Below, piece by piece: positions 46,447 to 58,802 of a DNA stretch of 64,000 bases. The DNA is from Harmothoe impar. Its lineage: Eukaryota > Annelida > Polychaeta > Phyllodocida > Polynoidae. Each line of letters begins with the position of its first letter. Position 1 is the first letter of the stretch. Where the stretch lies: positions 45,675,523 to 45,739,522 of the forward strand of contig OX381717.1 of NCBI GenBank assembly GCA_947462335.1, in the 5' to 3' direction. A program made the position numbers and the translations under genes. Under the pieces are notes generated by a model, which was given only the letters and a program-made list of their open reading frames with translations, ran no database searches and was not told the origin of the DNA.

Positions 46447-46684
46447 TGAACAAGATTTCTAAATTTATAAGGAGTGAATCCATTCCAAGCAGTCAGGATA
46501 GATGTACTGACTGGTGTGGAATAAGGAAACTAGAGAAACACCTTGCATGTGGCTACCAGAGGTAGTATAGATATTAGTATTACAAGAGCAACCATCACTT
46601 GATTGGTATTGTTGTAAACAATCAATTTATATGCTTCTACAGACTCAGCCTCCTCAAGATTATGTTTTCTGTTTTTCTCTCCAG

Positions 46685-47855
46685 ATTTGTGTACACTGAT
46701 GACGCAGACGTATTAGTAGAAGAATTCTTCTCAACGCTGTACGTGGCTAAAAAGTATGTGTTGCCAGACCTGGAAGACTTAGTCCGGAATGGCCTGATTG
46801 AAAATCTTGACATAGACAACTTATGGGAAGCTTACACCTACTGTTTGCATTGGGAGGACAAAGAGCTTCATTCTGCTTGTGAAGAATATTTCCTTGGAGA
46901 TGCAAGAAGCACTGTGGCTGCACTGAACTGGAATTCTTTCTCTGAAGTGCCCAAAAGTGTAGTACTGGAAGTTCTTAAATTACACTGCCCTGGGAACTAC
47001 TGGGAGTATGTTGATACTGCATGGAAATGGCAAGGTTCTGAAACTAGAACAGAGGTATCTGAGGTACTGTGTCTGAGGCCTGATGGAAAACGTGTACTTT
47101 ATATTTCAGATGTCAAACTATTTAAGGTGTGTGACAAATGGGCGTCCGCTGAGTGCCTGCGACAGAAATTTGAACCATCTGGGCCCAACAAAAGGAAGGT
47201 GCTCGGTGACTGTCTTCAGTACATCCAGTTCCCGTTAATGCTGCCCTCAGACATCGCCAACGTAGTGTCTCCATCAGGGATCCTGACAAAGGAAGAGATA
47301 ACAAGTCTTTATGCTCATCTCTTAGTTGTCCCTGAAAGTGCTCCTGAATTCAAAGTAGGAAGTCAACTGCTTCTTCTTTACTGTCCTGCTTCACCTTCAG
47401 AGGATCACTTCAATTCAGAATTTGATGAGTGTGAAAGTGCACTTGGTATCCAAAGCATGTTTCCATTGCTCCTATCTAAGATCTGGTTCACTGGTTCTGG
47501 AGGGTGTATGTACTATATACCTAAAGTTCTAAAGATCACTGTCCAAGATATGTCTGCTGGTATGAAATGGGTCAGGTTAATTGAAACAAAGCTACAAGAT
47601 CGCTTCCTCGATGAGAAAGGTTGCCCTCTGGGGTATGTGGCAATTGAGCCTATGCTTCTCAAGGAAAGGACCCTGTATGCCATAAAAGTGAAGCATTCAG
47701 TTATCAAAGATGATGCTATCCAGTATGGCTTTCCTGTACAAAGTGAAGAAAGCCCACTTTCACATTTGGCACATTCAGAGAGAGACCTTTCCATCAGATT
47801 AATAACTGACAAGTGGAACAACTGCATTGCTGCATTGTCGGTTTCATTTGTGTAA
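46685..47855 (+). CDS. BTB-BACK-PHR terminal exon C
   Basis: Acceptor TTTTTCTCTCCAG|A; the first base completes Ala (GC|A), then FVYTDDADVLVEEFFSTLYV. 389 aa with BTB second half, BACK (KWASAECLRQ, NKRKVLGDCLQYIQF) and PHR (LLLLYCP ... GYVAIEPMLLKERTLYAIKVK ... CIAALSVSFV, stop). Close to exon A throughout BACK, different in PHR. No first-half BTB exon lies upstream between 44665 and 46684. It is in duplication unit 1 and has an almost identical twin at 55654. AATAAA at 48654. Confidence 0.9.
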
Positions 47856-48653
47856 TTGACTTTGTCCTTCCTCACAACAGTGCTGGTGATTTTTTGAGTG
47901 AGAATGCTGACATTTTTTCTTCCCCTCGGCATTTGGAGTCATATAGGATTTTCTCACACCTAAAACAGGTGGCATATTTCTCTTAGAGGAGTACAATTTC
48001 ATTTGGTCTGCCTCTCGAGAGGGCAAACCTTTTTTTGGGCTTCCCAATGCAACTTCACAAACTCCACATCCTGATGTTCGGAAATGGCCACTCTCTTACC
48101 CAGTACTGATCTTTATTGATTGTGCTACATCGCAAAAATTTCTCTTACCAAAACAATGTGTGTGCTAGTAATTTAAACAATCAATATTTTGCCTTAAAAC
48201 TATATGCAAGCAATGCGATATGCAAGCAATTTTATTATTTAATTCATATTGAACAATACATGCTATCCGATACTGAGGGGAGGGAAATCTTAAACGTAGA
48301 TGGAGGCAGTCAAGAAATTAGAACGATGCCCCTACAAGGTCAAAATTAATTTTGAATTGAAAAATGTTTTTTAACTAAATTTTGTGGTGCTTGTCATACC
48401 TCGTTATGTATACTTTATTCATGACTTTAACTTTGATACCATGTGTCATTTCTAGCCAGTAGCTAATCACTTGTTATGGACACTATTTCCTAGCACAGTT
48501 TCCTGAAGACAACATCATTGTCTTTAAGAAATGTACCCATTACTCAATTTAGCACCATAACAAACTTGAGAAGTCCTGTCTTACAATGTCACTTAATTCA
48601 AAGACGATTGTGGGATCGATCATTCAACCGCGTTTGTTGTGTCTCATGTACAA

Positions 48654-48659
48654 AATAAA
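48654..48659 (+). terminator. Polyadenylation signal after terminal exon C
   Basis: AATAAA in GTACAAAATAAAATGTG, ~800 bases after the stop and conserved at 57623 after exon D. The 3' region 47856-48650 is well conserved between the two units but has no other gene. Confidence 0.5.
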
Positions 48660-48879
48660 ATGTGTGAAAAAGAGATTTGGTTCTGACTTGTTTTCTTTTC
48701 GTTTTTTAGCCTGATAAGAGATTTTTTTAAACTGTATATGGGAGACAGATGGATATTGACATGTTCACTGTGCATTTGTCATAACTCCAAAATCAATTCT
48801 TGTAAATACCAACAAAAGGCGAAACATTTACTATCAGAGTGTGGGCTGTCCAATATACATTTGGCTGTCCCAATCAAGA

Positions 48880-49587
48880 TTAACCCTTCCGTGCCCAGAA
48901 CTCCAAAAATGCGCGGTTTTAGCACTATCTGTATTATGCACATCACCCTGACTCCCATGTTCATCGGATTATGATGATTTTTATAGCATGTAAAGTGTGA
49001 TAACATCAGCTTTTCAATGATACCAAATATGCTATACTGACATTAATGGTTCGATCATACAACAAATAAATACCTCAGAAAATGTTTTAAAAAGGGCATT
49101 AAAAGGCCCTATCAATGTGCGGTCTGGCCATAGGGGACAGATGAATTACAGATATTTACAGAAATATTGATAAAAATAGTAAAAAAATTGATAAAAATAT
49201 GTTTTAATAGTTTTTCCTGTGGATTTAAATGATAATGTCTATATGCTTCTATTTTCCATAGCTCTTAATTAATTTGGAACAACAAAAGAACGTTTACCAA
49301 GCCCAAATAGGTTGTTCCCAACTAAAAGAGACCTCATAGTGACCTCATAATGACATTGTCGACCTTATAGTGACCACAATGTAAATCAACGAAAAGAAAA
49401 AAAGGTTTCTAGTCGCCATGGTTACCCAAATTAGAATGTTCTCTCAAGTAGTAATGAATGGCATATTGCAATAGCATCCTATGAGTATGATATGAAGCAG
49501 CAAAATTTATTTAATTGTTACACAACCTTCAAATGATGAGGTAAATATATGGCATTCTTCAAATGGTTCTGGGCACGAAAGGGTTAA
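48880..49587. mobile_element. piggyBac-like MITE, unit 1
   Basis: Bounded by TTAA with inverted ends TTAACCCTTCCGTGCCCAGA and complement TTAACCCTTTCGTGCCCAGA. TTAA targets and CCCTTTxxTGCC ends are typical of piggyBac relatives. No transposase. Present at the same place in unit 2, so older than the duplication. Confidence 0.75.
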
Positions 49588-49646
49588 GGGCCAATCTGGT
49601 TTTCAGAGAATGCATTGTTCCACGTTATACTAGTGGTCTATAATAT

Positions 49647-49826
49647 TTAATCCTTTCAGGCCGACCGAAATTAATATTTTGCTGGTGGTGTGGGCGAGAT
49701 GTTTAGCAAAAACGTTCTCTAAAGGCCGAGCCTATGCTAAATCCCGTTGAGTTATGATGACTATAGGCTAAGCTCGGCCAGCCACGGCCTCAACTATAGT
49801 CGATGCTCGGCCCTAAAGGGTTTTAA
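49647..49826. mobile_element. Second TTAA-bounded MITE, unit 1
   Basis: TTAATCCTTTCAGGCCGA at the left against complement TTAAAACCCTTTAGGGCCGA at the right, with an inner inverted GGCCGAGC / GCTCGGCC. Also in unit 2. Confidence 0.5.
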
Positions 49827-50099
49827 TTGTCAAAATTTATTGCGAGACCCTCTCTGATAATAATGTACAAACAATTATTTTCTTGCCGTAAATATTCATT
49901 ATTTATTCAAACAAAGTACAGTGCATTTCAAATGGTGAATTAATGCCTTATTCCAAGAACACAGAAAAGGAAAGGAGTCCCTGTTGTGCCCCGTATTGTC
50001 CACAGGCTACAAAGTGTCTACATCACATTATGTCCACAGCCTTCGATTACAAAGTGTCCACTAAATACAGTTTGTCCACCTCCTTCCATTACAAAGTTC

Positions 50100-50440
50100 A
50101 TTATATACAGTTCGTCCACACTCAACATCACAGAGTGTCTAAACTGCACACTTTGTCCACACAAAAGCATCACAAAATGTCCACATTGCACACTTGGTCC
50201 ATACAAAAGCAGCACAAAGTGTCCACACTGCACACTTGGTCCATACAAAAGCATCACAAAGTGTCCACACTGCACACTTGGTCCATACAAAAGCGTCACA
50301 AAGTGCCCACACTGCACACTTTGTCCACAGAAAAGCATCACAAAGTGTCCACACTGCACACTTGGTCCATACAAAAGCATCACAAAGTGTCCATACTGCA
50401 CACTTTGTCCACAGAAAAGCATCACAAAGTGTCCACAGAG
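50100..50440. repeat. 42-bp minisatellite
   Basis: About eight units of CATACAAAAGCATCACAAAG then TGTCCACACTGCACACTTGG. The phase-neutral 42-bp period keeps several frames open, creating false ORFs on both strands. Only about two units survive in the other duplication unit. Confidence 0.9.
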
Positions 50441-51628
50441 ATGACTGTGTGGAGACATACTGTGATGTGGACACTTTGCATCATGTGGACAATATGGGGC
50501 ACAACAGTCACCCTTCAGAGGTAACCAGACTTTTAGGAGTTACCAGTGTTGGTAAGCCTTGATTTCCTTAAAAGAAGGGATCAGACAAAGCTGGAATTTG
50601 AGACCTGTCTGACCTTTTAAAAGCTTGTCAGGCTAGTTAAATGGACCCTTTTTCCTCTCTCTGTTAAATATATTCAACCAAATAGCAAGCTATAGTTATC
50701 ATTATCATGGTTGTCCCATGGTTTGGGTTAGAAAATACAGGAATATACATTTTTTCAAGTAAGCAAAATTGTTAGGCTCCCATTATAGTAATTATATCCT
50801 CTACACTATGATAACCCCACAAAATCTACAGATGATAATTATATCAAATTACAATAACCACACTGTCGGGTTCAAGCACTGGGATTCTGATAACCACTGG
50901 CCTTGTATAAGGAAGCGGTCATTTTTTTAACAATGGGGGGGGGGGGGGGGGGGTATTTCAACCCCCTGACCTTAGTCGGTGACTCCATACCATGTAAACT
51001 CGTGGAAACAGATATAATTATCTCATTAAGGTCACCGAGGTCATTTTCGCCATCAAAATCAAGGAGAAGCAGTTGGGGTTTCACAATTGTGACCCGACCT
51101 CAGAAAACCAGCCTTCGGGGGGATTTTTAGTTCTGGGTTTGGCCACTATAGGGGGTGTCAGAATGGTAAAATAGTGGAAAATAGAACAAAAAATGCTTTA
51201 AGGTAATTTTTTATGGAGAATACAGAAGTCTCCTGAGAAATATTCCATTTTCGGTGCAAACATTCTATATTTGGAATGTAATTGGAACGTTTTCTATGGG
51301 AAATTGGCATATATGCCACTTTCTGGCTGCCATGGAAATCACTCCTTTGTCCTATATGGAACATCTTGGTCCTCATCTCTTGGAAATTACATCAGTTACT
51401 CAAAACTGAAAACAGACCTTGAAAATTCCCCCTAGAACCAAATCTACACTATAAAGTCCCACTTTTTTCAGTTACATTTCAATAAATCTGATTTTTCTAT
51501 CTATTTCAGTGTTTATAATGGGATACAGTGCATTTAGAGCTTATTCATCATTTTCAGTTTCACACAACGACTCATGCATGAGATATCAGCCCTGCAAGAC
51601 TACTAGTAATATCTTAACACATGATATC
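50441..51628. other. Non-coding DNA downstream of the LDLa gene
   Basis: No gene. A G17-class run at 50936-50953 after TTTTTTTAACAAT may be a truncated G/C-tract MITE. The stretch up to ~51005 is missing from unit 2. Confidence 0.45.
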
Positions 51629-53226
51629 TCATTTTAAAGATATTGCCACAAACTTTGATGATGACTTTAGATATCCCTTTTCACTGGCCTGGTCACAATT
51701 GAGTTCATCAGATTCATCCCCACAATCATTATCATTATCACAAACATAACGGCTAGGTATACATTTCCCATTGGTGCATTGGAATTGGTCTTCAGTGCAA
51801 GTTACTGCTGGGCAATCAACTTCATCGGAATTATCCCCACAATCATTGTCACCGTCACAAACGTAGCTCTTTCGGATGCATTTGGCAATATTCTCACATC
51901 TGTACTGATCATCCTGACAAGTTACATGTGAACAGTTTCTCTCATCTGAGAAATCATTACAATCATTATCGCCATCACATACATAGCTTGCTGAGACACA
52001 GTTGTCATTCATACAGTGGAACTGATCATTTCTACAGAGGCTACTTGGCGTAGTCATCACACAGTCTTGTTCATCAGATTCATCCCCACAATCATTATCA
52101 TTATCACAAACATAATGGCTAGGTATACATCTCCCATTGGTGCATTGGAATTGGTATTCAGTGCAAGTCACTGCTGGGCAATTAACTTCATCAGAATTAT
52201 CCCCACAGTCATTGTCACCATCGCAAATGTAGCTCCCCCGGATGCATTTGGCAACATTCTGACATCGGTACTGATCATCCCTGCAAGTTACATGTGAGCA
52301 GTTTCTCTCATCTGAGAAATCATTACAATCATTATCGCCATCACATACAAAGCTTGCGGAGACACAGTTGTCATTCAGACAGTGGAACTGATCTTCTCCA
52401 CAAAGTCCACTTGATGTTTTATTCCAACAGTTAAGTTCATCAGATTCATCCCCACAATCATTGTCACCATCACAAATATAGGTCCCCCGGATGCATTTGG
52501 CTACATTCTCACATCTGTACTGATCATCCCTGCAAGTTACATGTGAACAGTTTCTCTCATCTGAGAAATCATTACAATCATTATCACCATTACATTCAAG
52601 GCTTGCGGAGACACAGTTGCCGTTCGAGCAGGTGAACTCCCCTTCACTACATATCTTTGTAGAACAGAACATTTCATCACTCCAGTCTCCACAATCGTCA
52701 TAACCATTACAAAACATGCTGGATTCTATGCAGTTCATATTCAGACATTGAACTTTACCATCGCTGCATTGACAGCCATATTCATCGCTATTATCACTGC
52801 ATTCGTTTGTACCGTTGCATCTACTATCCTTACTAACACACTTTCCTGTACCACAGTTGAACTCTTCTACTTCACATTGAGTGCTGCAGAAGCGTTCATC
52901 AGAAGCATCCCCACAGTCATCAATACCATTACAGACTGCCGATATCTGTATACACTTCTTGTTCAAACACATAACCCCATTATCCTCACATGGACACCCT
53001 AACTCATCTGTCCCATCCTCACAGTCATGCTTGCCATCACAGTATGATTCAGCACCAACACATTCCCCGTTGAAGCATTGTAACTCGGTTAGTTTACATG
53101 ATGATGGCAGGCAGCCTTGTTCGTCGGAGCCATCAGGACAGTCCATCTTCTGGTCGCAGCGGGAGTTGAGGGGAAGGCACTTGTCTCCTGAAGCGCACTG
53201 GAACTCACTAGGGCTGCATTGTAAAG
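51629..53226 (-). CDS. LDL-receptor class A repeat protein, 13-module exon
   Basis: A minus-strand exon that begins after acceptor TATTTCACAG (exon base 53226) and runs 532 codons to a stop. It encodes thirteen consecutive LDLa modules, each with six Cys and the Ca2+-binding acidic end (for example [13 protein letters not shown]). LDLa modules are extracellular ligand-binding units. The tail after module 13 ([20 protein letters not shown]) has no membrane segment. The last exon could instead use a donor before this stop. Modules 8-10 and 11-13 are near-identical triplets, showing internal duplication. The 5' exons, including any signal peptide, are not identified; a candidate upstream exon starts at 53969. 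Confidence 0.88.
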
Positions 53227-53902
53227 CTGTGAAATACATGAAAAGAATAGGATCTAGAAGTTCTATATGATGAGTCAAGAGAGCCCTATCCCAGTGGGCA
53301 TAACACAGTGAATCCACCTTGAATTCATCATTATCATTTTGTATTTTATTCAAACCCATTTTAACTTTAAAAAATCCAGTATAAAGACAACTCTGAATTA
53401 GATACATGTTGTTATGCAATTTTTTTCTTTTTCATTGGATAAAGGGCCAATGAAGTTACTGCAAATCTTAACTTGCTTAGCCTACTGCAATGGACACAAT
53501 GGCCTTGTACTCCAGGTGGTAGCACAGTTTATTGTAGTTATAATAGATATTGAAGAATACATTCTTGGTTCTAACCTTTTACATATTTTAACCCCTGCCC
53601 TGATCAAGCTCAACCACATAGGACCCATGGCCAAGAACTCCCACCTGTCATACTGTCCCTATGTCATTACAGTACACTTTAGTTATAGACAAATCTGAAT
53701 GTACTATTCATCTTTCTCCCAATGTATAAAACACAATTCTTCAAATGAAAGGTAAAGTAGATCTGAAGGTGAGGGATATGTATACATGTAGTAGCTAATG
53801 TTGTTTATTGCTTGTTTTAATTAGAGTCATGTTGTTGAGTCATCACAAGAAAACATTGTTATCAAGCATTCATTTATCATCGTACCATTTTCTGACGATC
53901 CA

Positions 53903-53969
53903 GGCAACTGGCGAACGAGGATTTTTAGTAGATTCTGCAATTCTTGCGCACCGCCTGACATTGGCTTTG
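53903..53969 (-). CDS. Possible upstream exon of the 13-module LDLa gene
   Basis: Follows a good acceptor (TTTTTTTTCCAG|CAAAG) and encodes KPMSGGAQELQNLLKILVRQ. The homologous bases in unit 2 are fused directly to LDLa modules in one frame. The donor is not clear, so the end given is only where homology stops. Confidence 0.35.
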
Positions 53970-55118
53970 CTGGAAAAAAAAGAGGAGAAATGTAAATAAT
54001 TAAGATTGCGTGTATCAATTTATATACTGGCGCCAGCCAGGATTATATCAAATGCCCTACACTGTTACACAACCAAAATGTAATCCAACATCGAATATCA
54101 ATATGCCAGTGTTGACCAACCTAACTGTTTTTTCTCATGATAGTGGCCATCAAGGAACATTATTATAAGAAACAGCCAAATGTTTCTCAATTTTTGTTTC
54201 ACCTTAACCTCAGCTAAATTGAAGTCTGGCAATACCCAACCAGCTTTTGAGGAAACGCCTGACTCTGGAACCAGTGTTGTTTGTGACATAGTCTCTCTGA
54301 CACTCACATTTTTCTCATTGTACATGTAGCAAAGTGGTCAGCAGAGTTGCTCCCATACATGTCCTGCTTTTCCTCATAAAGATTCAAAACTATTTGCAAC
54401 ATGTTTCTGTAAGACCAGAGTTTTGTGCTCCTGCCTAGTATTATGCAGTGAGGGTAAATTTAACAAAGATAAACAATATTGAACAGTGTACAATCATCTG
54501 AACTTATGTGGAATTCCAAATACATCTAGTGATATTGATAGCTTGGCGACACATTATGACAAGAACTCGGACTAAGAGTGTGATTTCAAGTGTTTAAACG
54601 CAATGATACCGGTACCGGTATATAAAATGTATTTTAGCGATAGAGACATTGCATTCCTGGGATATCACATTACAGACATTGATATGTTGTATGATGATGA
54701 TTTGAGGTTGCTAAGTTTTTCTCTAGGTTTGGTTTGGTTCAATGAAACTGACTTCGGAAAGCTGGTCTCAACATATCAATTACTGAAGAAGTTGGAAGAA
54801 TTTACTTGAAGCCTCTTCTGGTTCTAAAATTAACACCACAGAGTGTTACAAAATGTAGAACATTGAAATTGTACTGTACTTTGCATGTCAGGTGAATTGA
54901 ACTTGTTATTTTACTGATACTTATGATCCCCCCTCCCCATTCTTTTAAACTGAAGTTGCACGTGCATAGCACCTCACATCTGTTCCCCTGTTAGTATCAT
55001 GACCTTCATTTGTCACTGCACACTATTTCTCAGGGATGTAGGGCTTTTTTGTTTGATATCCGAAATTTAGATATCGTACTCTCTGTTCTCTAACAGCAAA
55101 ACAGTATGTATACATGTA

Positions 55119-55345
55119 TTAAGGGAGTGGTTATTCTTTAACCACAGGGGCGGGGGGGGGGGGGAAAAAGATTTGGACCCCTTGAAGGGGGCACCTAAAA
55201 AATTGCACCCCTTTTTAGTGAAAACGCCCGCACGTTACTATAGCTCAAAGGGGTCAGCTGCACTTAATATCAACCTGGCCGGGGGGGGATCAAAAGAAGT
55301 TCGACCCGCATGAACCAAAATCCACCCCTTCCTGTTGCTAAAACA
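55119..55345. mobile_element. G/C-tract MITE-like repeat, copy 5
   Basis: Counterpart of copy 4 in the second duplication unit (TTAAGGGAGTGGTTATTCTT start, core AAAACGCCCGCACGTTACTA). Confidence 0.65.
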
Positions 55346-55653
55346 TTACCAATCTCTCATATCTAAACTCATGAAAGCTGTTTATAGCGAGAGCCAGTAT
55401 CCTGCCACACGCCCAATGATGGATGTGAACAAGATTTCTAAATTTGTAAGGAGTGAATCCATTCCAAGCAGTCAGGATAGATGCACTGACTGGTGTGGAA
55501 TAAGGAAACTAGAGAAACATCTTGCATGTGGCTACCAGAGGTAGTATAGATATTAGTATTACAAGAGCAACCATCACTCGTTTGGTATTGTTACAATCAA
55601 TTTATATAATTCTATAGCCTCCTCAAGATTATGTTTTCTGTTTTTCTCTCCAG

Positions 55654-56824
55654 ATTTGTGTACACTGATGACGCAGACGTATTAGTAGAAGAATTCTTCT
55701 CAACGCTGTATGTGGCTAAAAAGTATGTGTGGCCAGACCTGGAAGACTTAGTCCGGAATGGCCTGATTGAAAATCTTGACATAGACAACTTATGGGAAGC
55801 TTACACCTACTGTTTGCATTGGGAGGACAAAGAGCTTCATTCTGCTTGTGAAGAATATTTCCTTGGAGATGCAAGAAGCACTGTGGCTGCACTGAACTGG
55901 AATTCTTTCTCTGAAGTGCCCAAAAGTGTAGTACTGGAAGTTCTTAAATTACACTGCCCTGGGAACTACTGGGAGTATGTTGATACTGCATGGAAATGGC
56001 AAGGTTCTGAAACTAGAACAGAGGTGTCTGAGGTACTGTGTCTGAGGCCTGATGGAAAACGTGTACTTTATATTTCAGATGTCAAACTATTTAAGGAGTG
56101 TGACAAATGGGCGTCCGCTGAGTGCCTGCGACAGAAATTTGAACCATCTGGGCCCAACAAAAGGAGGGTGCTCGGTGACTGTCTTCAGTACATTCAGTTC
56201 CCGTTAATGCTGCCCTCAGACATTGCCAACGTAGTGTCTCCATCAGGGATCCTGACAAAGGAAGAGATAACAAGTCTTTATGCTCATCTCTTAGTTGCCC
56301 CTGAAAGTGCTCCTGAATTCAAAGTAGGAAGTCAACTACTTCTTCTTTACTGTCCTGCTTCGCCTTCGCAGGATCACTTCAATTCAGAATTTGATGAGTG
56401 TGAAAGTGCACTTGGTATCCAAAGCATGTTTCCATTGCTCCTATCTAAGATCTGGTTCACTGGTTCTGGAGGGTGTATGTACTATATACCTAAAGTTCTA
56501 AAGATCACTGTCCAAGATATGCCTGCTGATATGAAATGGGTCAGGTTAATTGATACAAAGCTACAAGATCGCTTCCTCGATGAGAAAGGTTGCCCTCTGG
56601 GGTATGTGGCAATTGAGCCTATGCTTCTCAAGGAAAGGACCCTGTATGCCATAAAAGTGAAGCATTCAGTTATCAAAGATGATGCTATCCAGTATGGCTT
56701 TCCTGTACAAAGTGAAGAAAGCCCACTTTCACATTTGGCACATTCAGAGAGAGACCTTTCCATCAGATTAATAACTGACAAGTGGAACAACTGCATTGCT
56801 GCATTGTCGGTATCATTTGTGTAA
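55654..56824 (+). CDS. BTB-BACK-PHR terminal exon D
   Basis: Acceptor TTTTTCTCTCCAG|A, then FVYTDDADVLVEEFFSTLYV; 389 aa after the split codon, same domains and phase as exon C, from which it differs at only about a dozen residues (for example V-W-P for V-L-P near residue 26, and FKECDKW for FKVCDKW). Full-length open frame with stop. It lies ~17.6 kb from the only first-half BTB exon, with a minus-strand LDLa gene in between, so use in the same transcript would require splicing over that gene. AATAAA at 57623. Confidence 0.88.
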
Positions 56825-57622
56825 TTGACTTTGTCCTTACTCACAACAGTGCTGGTGATTTTTTGAGTGAGAATGCTGACATTTTTTCTTCCCCTCGGCA
56901 TTTGGAATCATAAAGGATTTTCTCACACCTAAAACAGGTGGCATATTTCTTTTAGAGGAGTACAATTTCCTTTGGTCTGCCTCTCGAGAGGGCAAACCTT
57001 TTTTTGGGCTTCCCAATGCAACTCCACAAACTCCACACCCTGATGCTCGGAAATGGCCACTCTCTTACCCAGTACTGATCTTTATTGATTGTGCTACATC
57101 ACAAAAATTTCTCTTACCAAAACAATGTGTGCGCTAGTAATTTAAACAATCAATATTTTGCCTTAAAACTATATGCAAGCAATGCGATATGCAAGCAATT
57201 TTATTATTTAATTCATATTGAACAATACATGCTATCCGATACTGAGGGGAGCGAAATCTTAAATATGGATGGAGGCAGTCAAGAAATTAGAACGATGCCC
57301 CTACAAGGTCAAAAATAATTTTCAATTGAAAAATGTTTTTTAACTAAATTTTGTGGTGCTTGTCATACCTCGTTATGTATACTTTATTCATGACTTTAAC
57401 TTTGATACCATGTATCATTTCTAGCCAGTAGCTAATCACTTGTTATGGACACTATTTCCTAGCACAGTTTCCTGAAGACAATATCATTGTCTTTAAGAAA
57501 TGTACCCATTACTCAATTTAGCACCATAACAAACTTGAGAAGTCCTGTCTTACAATGTCACTAAATTCAAAGACAATTGTGGGATCGATCATAGAACCAA
57601 GTTTGTTGTGTCTCCTGTACAA

Positions 57623-57628
57623 AATAAA
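57623..57628 (+). terminator. Polyadenylation signal after terminal exon D
   Basis: AATAAA, the counterpart of the signal at 48654. Confidence 0.5.
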
Positions 57629-57848
57629 ATGTGTGAAAAAGTGATTTGGTTCTGACTTGTTTTCTTTTCGTTTTTTAGCCTGATAAGAGATTTTTTTTAA
57701 ATGTATATGGGAGACAGATGGATATTAACATGTTCACTGTGCATTTGTCATAACTCCAAAATCAATTCTTGTAAATACCAACAAAAGGCGAAACATTTAC
57801 TATCAGAGTGTGGGCTGTCCAATATACATTTGGCTGTCCAAATCAAGA

Positions 57849-58563
57849 TTAACCCTTCCGTGCCCAGGACTCCAAAAATGCGTGGTTTTAGCACTATCTG
57901 TATTATGCACATCACCCTGACTCCCATGTTCATCGGATTATGATGATTTTTATAGCATGTAAAGCGTGATAACATCAGCTTTTCAATGATACCAAATATG
58001 CTATACTGACATTAATGGTTCGATCATACAACAAATAAATACCTCAGAAAATGTTTTAAAAAGGGCATTAAAAGGCCCCATCAATGCGCGGTCTGGCCAT
58101 AGGGGACAGATGAATTACAGATATTTACAGAAATATTGATAAAAATAGTGAAAAAATTGATAAAAATATGTTTAAATAGTTTTTCCTGTGGATTTAAATG
58201 ATAATGTCGATATGCTTCTATTTTCCATAGCTCTTAATTAATTTGGAACAACAAAAGAACGTTTACCAAGCCCAAATAGGTTGTTCCCAACTAAAAGAGA
58301 CCTCATAGTGACCTCATAATGACATTGTCGACCTTATAGTGACCACAATGTAAATCAACGAAAAGAAAAAAAGGTTTCTAGTCGCCATGGTTACCCAAAT
58401 TAGAATGTTCTCTCAAGTAGTAATGAATGGCATATTGCAATAGCATGCTATGAGTATGATATGAAGCATATCGCAGCAAAATTTATATAGTTTTTACACA
58501 ACCTTCAAATGATGAGGTAAATATATGGCATTCTTCAAATGGTTCTGGGCACGAAAGGGTTAA
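57849..58563. mobile_element. piggyBac-like MITE, unit 2
   Basis: TTAA-bounded counterpart of 48880-49587 with the same inverted ends. Confidence 0.75.
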
Positions 58564-58622
58564 AGGCCAATCTGGTTTTCAGAGAATGCATTGTTCCACG
58601 TTATACTAGTGGTCTATAATAT

Positions 58623-58802
58623 TTAATCCTTTCAGGCCGACCGAAATTAATATGTTGCTGGTGGTGTGGGCGAGATGTTTAGCAAAAACGTTCTCTAAAG
58701 GCCGAGCCTATGCTTAATCCCATTGAGTGATGATGACTATAGGCGAAGCTCGGCCAGCCACGGCCTCAACTATAGTCGATGCTCGGCCCTAAAGGGTTTT
58801 AA
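58623..58802. mobile_element. Second TTAA-bounded MITE, unit 2
   Basis: Counterpart of 49647-49826. Confidence 0.5.

Larger units (their letters stand above)
44937..54219. repeat. Tandem duplication, unit 1
   Basis: From GAAGTCTGGCAATACC onward this unit matches 54219-60787. It contains terminal exon C, its 3' region, two TTAA-bounded MITEs, a minisatellite and the 13-module LDLa gene. The junction between units is at CTAAATTG|AAGTCTGG near 54219. Confidence 0.9.

Noticed and set aside
49943..50562. His/Ser/Thr-rich and Cys-rich ORFs up to 193 codons
   Set aside because: A 42-bp period keeps all frames open on both strands; the array is a minisatellite.
30382..53925. 14-base match between the retrotransposon primer site and the LDLa upstream exon (TGGCGAACGAGGAT)
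   Set aside because: Matches of this length are expected by chance in a window of this size.
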